In this document: piece by piece, positions 8,916 through 12,451 of the stretch
Layout: each line of letters begins with the position of its first letter
Position numbering within the stretch: the stretch's first letter is position 1
Program-made: the position numbers and the translations under genes
Notes under the pieces: generated by a model
What the model saw: only the letters and a program-made list of their open reading frames with translations
Databases searched by the model: none
Told to the model about the DNA's origin: nothing
DNA from: Deltaproteobacteria bacterium
Lineage (GTDB): Bacteria; UBA10199; SBBF01
Length of the DNA stretch: 12,451 bases
Reading direction: 5' to 3'
Assembly: GCA_016207765.1 (NCBI GenBank)
Contig: JACQOY010000049.1
Coordinates: forward strand, 1 to 12,451

Positions 8916-10081
8916 GAGCGATGTTTGCTGGTTGTAACGGTGGGGTGGAAGAGGAGGAGGTGACTCCAAATAATTCGGAGCCCTCATCGGAACCAACGGG
9001 ACTTGAATATGCCGATTCTTATACGGTGGACGGAGAACTGCAGACCCTTTTTTCCGCCGACGATTCTCTCTGGGCTATCAGCCGGTTTGCCGGGAGCTAT
9101 GGCGTCGATGAACGGTTTGACGTCCATAAAATTACCGGAAACGATGATGAACCGGTTCTTTCCCTTCCCTCCCCCGCCCAACGGAGTTACAGTTGGACCG
9201 GTCCGGTGCAAAATGGCGGAGAAGAGATCATCGCCTCCCTTTATACCAGCAATGCCGCCTTTTCCCCGCAGGATGGAACGCACCATGGGGTTGTTTTTTT
9301 CGATACCGACGGAAATCTGATCGCCGACCACGATCTCTACGGCACCCATGGAGTCACGGGACCCAGCGGTTTTGCCGTCGATCCCGAAACCGGTCATGTT
9401 TACGTGTTGGTCAACAACTCCACCAGCGTTGATTCAGCCGATGATATTGTCGATTTCGGCTCATCGGCGATTATTGAAATCACCGATCCTTACCGCGAAA
9501 ATCCGGATTACCGGAAAATTTCCCTCGATGGCTTCAAGAATGCCAGCGCCATTGCGTTTCGTGACGGGAAGCTGGTTGTCGCCGCCGCGAACAATACGCT
9601 GGATGAAACCGGCGGGGATGGGAAATTGTTGACGATCGATCCCGCCACGGAGGAATTCCTGAATATCGTCGATCTCCCCATGGGGGTCGGCATCAACGGA
9701 AACGCGCCCTCTTCGGTCGGTGGTGAACTGATTTTCACCGGCAACAACGCCGATGGGGAATCTTTGGCCGTTGTGGATGCCGATGATGCGGTCGAAAGCT
9801 ATCTGGTTCCTTCGGGGTTTCAGTCCTTTGTGGCGAGCGCCCAGTCGGTCGGATCACTACTCTTTTTCAATGTGACCCAGGGGCTTGAAGTCAAAACAGC
9901 CCTTCTGGATCCGGAAACCGGCACGGCGGAGGTCCTTGATGAAATTCCGGCCAATTTCGGCGTCGGGCCTGTCTTTGTGGGAGCCGGAACTTATTGCGAT
10001 GGGGCCGCCGCGACGAGTATTAACAACGATGAAGCAGTATTGAGTTCCACCATCACCTGTTATCAGGCAGTTTCGGAATAG
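8897..10081 (+). CDS. Second beta-propeller lipoprotein of the riboswitch cassette
   Basis: From ATG 8897, preceded by AGGAG at a 6-nt spacing, the frame gives 394 residues. The N-terminus MGSFVVGAMFAGC ends in a good lipobox (FAGC) but has no positive residue, which is odd for a signal peptide; an overlapping frame at 8877 supplies one. After an acidic, Ser/Pro linker (to about residue 40) the protein shows propeller-like units: DSLWAISRF, NGGEEIIASLY with VVFFDTDGN, GFAVDPETGHVYVLVN, AIAFRDGKLVVAA with LLTIDPATEEF, GGELIFTGN with LAVVDADD, and SLLFFN with ALLDPETGT. The C-terminus carries Cys residues in TYCDG and ITCYQ that could form a disulfide. It resembles the first gene in fold type rather than in obvious sequence. 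It probably shares the riboswitch transcript, but a 76-nt hairpin-containing gap precedes it. Its function is inferred only from context. Confidence 0.82.
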   Translation: MGSFVVGAMFAGCNGGVEEEEVTPNNSEPSSEPTGLEYADSYTVDGELQTLFSADDSLWAISRFAGSYGVDERFDVHKITGNDDEPVLSLPSPAQRSYSWTGPVQNGGEEIIASLYTSNAAFSPQDGTHHGVVFFDTDGNLIADHDLYGTHGVTGPSGFAVDPETGHVYVLVNNSTSVDSADDIVDFGSSAIIEITDPYRENPDYRKISLDGFKNASAIAFRDGKLVVAAANNTLDETGGDGKLLTIDPATEEFLNIVDLPMGVGINGNAPSSVGGELIFTGNNADGESLAVVDADDAVESYLVPSGFQSFVASAQSVGSLLFFNVTQGLEVKTALLDPETGTAEVLDEIPANFGVGPVFVGAGTYCDGAAATSINNDEAVLSSTITCYQAVSE

Positions 10082-11268
10082 GCGATTTCAGCTGATCGGT
10101 TGTTGCCGTCCCAGACCTGTTTGCGTACAGAAACAAGGATCAGGGCGGCGCCAAACAGAAGGCTGGCAACCAGAAACGGGGCGCTGATTCCCAAGTGGTC
10201 GAAAAGCACCCCGGCTGTGACCGGCCCGATGACGCGGGCGAGGCTTCCGGCCGACTGGTAAATTCCCATCGCCGATCCCTGGATTTCGCGCGGGGAATGG
10301 CGCGAGACAAGGGCAGAGAGCGACGGATTGGTGATGGCATAGCCGATCGACTGGAATAAGAGAAAAAAGACAAAAAGGGGCAGGGTGTGGCTGAAACTCG
10401 CCGAAAAGAGCCCTATGGCCATGAGAGCGCAACCCGCCGCCACCAGTTTCGGCTCGCCGGCCCAACGGACCAGTTTTCCGATCGCCCCCCCCTGAATTCC
10501 CACCATGAACAGGGCCATCAGCGCCAAAATCCATCCGGCGTGAACGGCATCGAGGTGAAAACGGGCCAGCAAAAAGAGGGCAAACGATGTTTCCAACTGG
10601 GCAATTCCCATGGTGACGAGAAAAAAGAGGATGACCGCAAGCCCTGTCTGCGGCACCGATATTGTCCTCCGCCATGCCTTAAACGTCGGGTGGGAGCGGT
10701 GTTGGGCGCGGATTTCGGCGCTTAAGCGGGGTTCTTTCAACACCATCACGGCAAAGAGGAAATTCAACAAGGCCAGACCTGCGGCGACATATCCGCCGGT
10801 TCCATAACCCCATCGCGAAAGAATCCCTCCCAGGGCGGGGCCAAACAGAAACCCAAGACCGAAGGCGGCGCCGATCATTCCCATTCCCCTGGCGCGATTT
10901 TCCGGTTTTGTCACGTCGGCAATGTAGGCGGCTGCCGTTGAAATATTGGCGCCGAAAAACCCGGCCAAAAGGCGCGCAGAAAAAAGCCAGACAAGCGATT
11001 TGGCAAAACCCAACAGGGCCATCGATGCCGAAATGCCGACCAGACAGGTGAGAATAACCGGCCTTCGCCCGATCCGGTCCGACAAACTCCCCCAAAACGG
11101 GGAAAACAAAAACTGCATCCCGGAATAACACATCATGAGCCATCCCAGCGTTGTCGCCTGGGCCCCGAATGATTTGGCGTAATAGGGAAGAATCGGAATG
11201 ACAATGCCGAAACCGACAAGGTCGATGAAGACCACAAAAAAGACGGCGATAAGGGGATTCTTTTTCAT
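10063..11268 (-). CDS. MFS efflux transporter, DHA1 / TetA-like
   Basis: This 401-residue inner-membrane protein has the pattern of a 12-helix proton-coupled drug antiporter. The first helix contains FIDLVGFGIVIPILPYY, typical of TetA/DHA1 proteins. The loop between helices 2 and 3 carries motif A, GSLSDRIGRRP (residues 60-70). Helix 5 carries the antiporter motif C, with GLGFLFGPALGG (about 137-148). Hydrophobic segments continue to the end, where RHSPREIQGSAMG resembles the second-half counterpart loop. The ATG at 11268 overlaps the ctaB stop as ATGA, so the two are translationally coupled. Its 3' end overlaps the convergent lipoprotein gene by 19 bp. The substrate cannot be read from sequence. 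A drug or metabolite exporter is most likely; tetracycline specificity is not implied. Confidence 0.9.
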   Translation of the reverse strand: MKKNPLIAVFFVVFIDLVGFGIVIPILPYYAKSFGAQATTLGWLMMCYSGMQFLFSPFWGSLSDRIGRRPVILTCLVGISASMALLGFAKSLVWLFSARLLAGFFGANISTAAAYIADVTKPENRARGMGMIGAAFGLGFLFGPALGGILSRWGYGTGGYVAAGLALLNFLFAVMVLKEPRLSAEIRAQHRSHPTFKAWRRTISVPQTGLAVILFFLVTMGIAQLETSFALFLLARFHLDAVHAGWILALMALFMVGIQGGAIGKLVRWAGEPKLVAAGCALMAIGLFSASFSHTLPLFVFFLLFQSIGYAITNPSLSALVSRHSPREIQGSAMGIYQSAGSLARVIGPVTAGVLFDHLGISAPFLVASLLFGAALILVSVRKQVWDGNNRSAEIAYSETA

Positions 11269-12119
11269 GCAACCAGATTATCCACAATCAGAATCATGAA
11301 AAGGAGCAACAGATAAGCGATCGAATAGCCGAACAGTTGCCAGTAAGATCGGATCGTTTTTTTCCGGACTATTTGCACCGCTTCCCAGGCGAAAAAAGCG
11401 CTCAAGGCCATGGCGCTTGTAAAATAAACAATTCCCGCCTCCCCCAAAAAATACAAACTGGCGGAAAGAGGCAGGAGCGTCATTGAGTAACAGAGAATCT
11501 GTCTGCGGGTTGCCGCATCACCGGCAACAAGCGGAAACATCGGATAATTCACTTTTGCATAATCTTCCTTGCAACAGAGGGCCAGCGCCCAAAAATGGGG
11601 AGGGGTCCAGAAAAAGACGATCGAAAACATCGCCACAGCGGCCCATGAGAGGCCTCCGGTGGCGGCCGCCCATCCAATCAAAGGTCCAGCCGCACCTGCG
11701 GCGCCGCCGATCACAATATTGTAAGGGGTGCGGGGTTTGAGCCAGAGTGTGTAATAAAAACTGTAGAAGACGATGGTTCCCAAGCCCAAAAGGGCGGCAA
11801 GAGGGGTTCCCCATCGCCACAAAAGACAGGTTCCAACGCCGCCGATGATGATGCTGAATAGAAGAGCGGCGATCGGTTTCATCTTCCCCTGCGGGAGCGG
11901 CCTTTTTTTTGCCGTCCTCGCCATCTGTTTGTCCACATCCCGCTCGAAATACTGGTTGAAGGCGTTGGCCGAACCACCCGTCAGGAAGATGGCCAGAACA
12001 AGAAGTCCCATCCGGAGAGGATCGTCGGAAAGACTCCCTTCCATGATCAACGCCGCCAAACCGGTAATGGCAAAATGGAGGCTGATGCGTGGCTTGGTCA
12101 GGTTTAGATAAGCAAACAT
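11265..12119 (-). CDS. ctaB: Protohaem IX farnesyltransferase (haem O synthase)
   Basis: This polytopic inner-membrane UbiA-family prenyltransferase adds a farnesyl group to haem B to make haem O, needed by haem-copper terminal oxidases directly or as the haem A precursor. The 284-residue product is close to usual length. It shows the N-terminal LTKPRIS, the metal/diphosphate motif NQYFERDVDKQMART (residues 55-69, with Asp61 and Asp63), the WLKPRTPYNIVIGG stretch, FFWTPPHFWAL, and the second acidic motif KEDYAKVNYPM (Asp186). About seven to nine hydrophobic helices are visible. The ATG at 12119 is supported by a well-placed promoter only 11 nt away and lacks a clear ribosome site. Oxidase structural genes and ctaA are not in the window. 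E. coli uses the name cyoE for the same enzyme. Confidence 0.96.
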   Translation of the reverse strand: MFAYLNLTKPRISLHFAITGLAALIMEGSLSDDPLRMGLLVLAIFLTGGSANAFNQYFERDVDKQMARTAKKRPLPQGKMKPIAALLFSIIIGGVGTCLLWRWGTPLAALLGLGTIVFYSFYYTLWLKPRTPYNIVIGGAAGAAGPLIGWAAATGGLSWAAVAMFSIVFFWTPPHFWALALCCKEDYAKVNYPMFPLVAGDAATRRQILCYSMTLLPLSASLYFLGEAGIVYFTSAMALSAFFAWEAVQIVRKKTIRSYWQLFGYSIAYLLLLFMILIVDNLVA

Positions 12120-12130
12120 ATGGGCGAAGG

Positions 12131-12159
12131 GTTATAGATTTAATTTTCCGTCACGTCAA
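12131..12159 (-). promoter_or_regulatory. Sigma-70-type promoter of ctaB
   Basis: On the minus strand the -35 box TTGACG (12159-12154) is separated by exactly 17 bp from the -10 box TATAAC (12136-12131). Only 11 nt separate the -10 box from the ctaB ATG, the same distance as at folD. The expected leader is about 4-5 nt, so ctaB mRNA would be near-leaderless. Confidence 0.7.
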
Positions 12160-12172
12160 TTCCCTATCGCGC

Positions 12173-12199
12173 TTTACAAGGCCTTGTATTTCCTATAAC
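12173..12199 (+). promoter_or_regulatory. Likely promoter of the VWA-domain gene
   Basis: TTTACA (12173-12178) and TATAAC (12194-12199) could form a promoter, but the spacer is only 15 bp, shorter than the usual 16-18. The -10 box is convincing, with a further 30 nt to the ATG at 12230. The proposed -35 box overlaps the 14-bp palindrome at 12175-12188, so a bound regulator could block or aid this promoter. Confidence 0.5.
12175..12188. promoter_or_regulatory. Perfect 14-bp palindrome, candidate operator
   Basis: TACAAGGCCTTGTA is its own reverse complement over all 14 bases. It lies between the divergent promoters of ctaB and the VWA gene, over the -35 region of the latter and 15 bp beyond the ctaB -35 box. 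This is a typical arrangement for a dimeric regulator. I do not recognise the motif as that of a named regulator. Confidence 0.5.
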
Positions 12200-12229
12200 T
12201 TCACTTCCCTCACATCGAAGGGGGGGCAC

Positions 12230-12451
12230 ATGAATCTGAAAAAAATCACAACAAGCTTTCTTTTGCTCATGATGAGTTTTTGTTCTGTCGCCGCCTGGGC
12301 GAAGACCGACATTGAAATCATCCTCGATGCCTCCGGGAGCATGCGGGCGGCGATGGGGGGCTCAACGCAAATTGATGTGGCCAAGAAGACCATCAAAGCC
12401 ACCATCGGATCGATTCCCCCCGATACGCATGTGGCCTTGAGGGTTTACGCC
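12230..12451 (+). CDS. Secreted von Willebrand factor type A domain protein (partial, 3' end outside window)
   Basis: ATG 12230 opens a frame of 74 codons that continues past the window end. A typical Sec signal peptide (MNLKKITTSF then a Leu/Met-rich core, ending AAWA) predicts cleavage after residue 24. Immediately after it, IEIILDASGSM supplies the DxSGS metal-ion-dependent adhesion site (Asp33, Ser35, Ser37) of a VWA domain, followed by the helix with IDVAKKTIKATI and the next strand HVALRVYA. The ribosome site is the G-rich AAGGGGGGG (12218-12226), whose seven-G run is prone to slippage. Such exported VWA proteins bind metal and protein partners, often in envelope or stress-related loci; the specific role is unknown. 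It is divergent from ctaB. Confidence 0.88.
   Translation, partial: MNLKKITTSFLLLMMSFCSVAAWAKTDIEIILDASGSMRAAMGGSTQIDVAKKTIKATIGSIPPDTHVALRVYA

Noticed and set aside
10063..11268. Tetracycline-resistance gene
   Set aside because: The protein has generic DHA1/TetA motifs A and C, which are shared by many exporters. No mobile-element or resistance context is present, so a drug specificity is not justified.
12220..12226. Phase-variable G7 tract controlling the VWA gene
   Set aside because: The run is in the ribosome-site region, but seven G residues is short and the local sequence is G-rich. Without population data this is only a note.

Overview
The window looks like chromosomal DNA of a Gram-negative, respiring bacterium. 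Three adjacent genes carry lipobox-type signal peptides, a haem O synthase gene is present, and base composition is moderately GC-rich and even throughout. A beta-propeller lipoprotein next to a lipoprotein with a 'DGPG-DF-FEN' surface domain recalls deltaproteobacterial-grade lineages (Myxococcota and relatives) and Bacteroidetes. The taxon itself is inference. No tRNA, rRNA, CRISPR array, transposase or phage gene was seen.

Layout. (1) 1-49: the first codons of a leftward gene, then an intergenic region with a GC-rich repeat and a strong promoter. (2) 268-5662: a tight rightward operon, folD-gcvT-gcvH-gcvP, covering methylene-THF interconversion and the T, H and P proteins of the glycine cleavage system. 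P is a single chain; the L protein is not here. A repeat remnant sits between gcvH and gcvP and overlaps the apparent gcvP start. (3) 5696-5872: a cobalamin (B12) riboswitch that carries a dispersed-repeat hairpin in its 3' half. (4) 5891-10081: three lipoprotein genes downstream of the riboswitch. They encode a YncE/YVTN-like beta-propeller, a Big_2-like multidomain protein with a C-terminal cell-surface domain, and a second beta-propeller. (5) 12119-10063, leftward: ctaB (haem O synthase) translationally coupled to a DHA1-type MFS exporter gene, running convergently into the third lipoprotein gene with a 19-bp overlap. (6) 12120-12229: a divergent promoter region with a perfect 14-bp palindrome. 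(7) 12230-end: the start of a secreted von Willebrand factor A protein.

How the parts fit. FolD exchanges methylene-, methenyl- and 10-formyl-THF. The glycine cleavage complex makes methylene-THF from glycine, so the first operon is a one-carbon supply unit. The most interesting part is the B12-riboswitch-controlled lipoprotein cassette. Riboswitch control plus surface propeller lipoproteins resembles the logic of the Bacteroidetes BtuG/BtuH cobalamin-capture lipoproteins, but no BtuB-type TonB receptor or BtuCDF is in the window. I propose a candidate cobalamin (or corrinoid) surface-capture module; this is inference from context. Other points of note are near-leaderless promoters with identical geometry at folD and ctaB, a GC-rich repeat family at four sites, and a signal peptide in the third lipoprotein gene that appears split over two reading frames.
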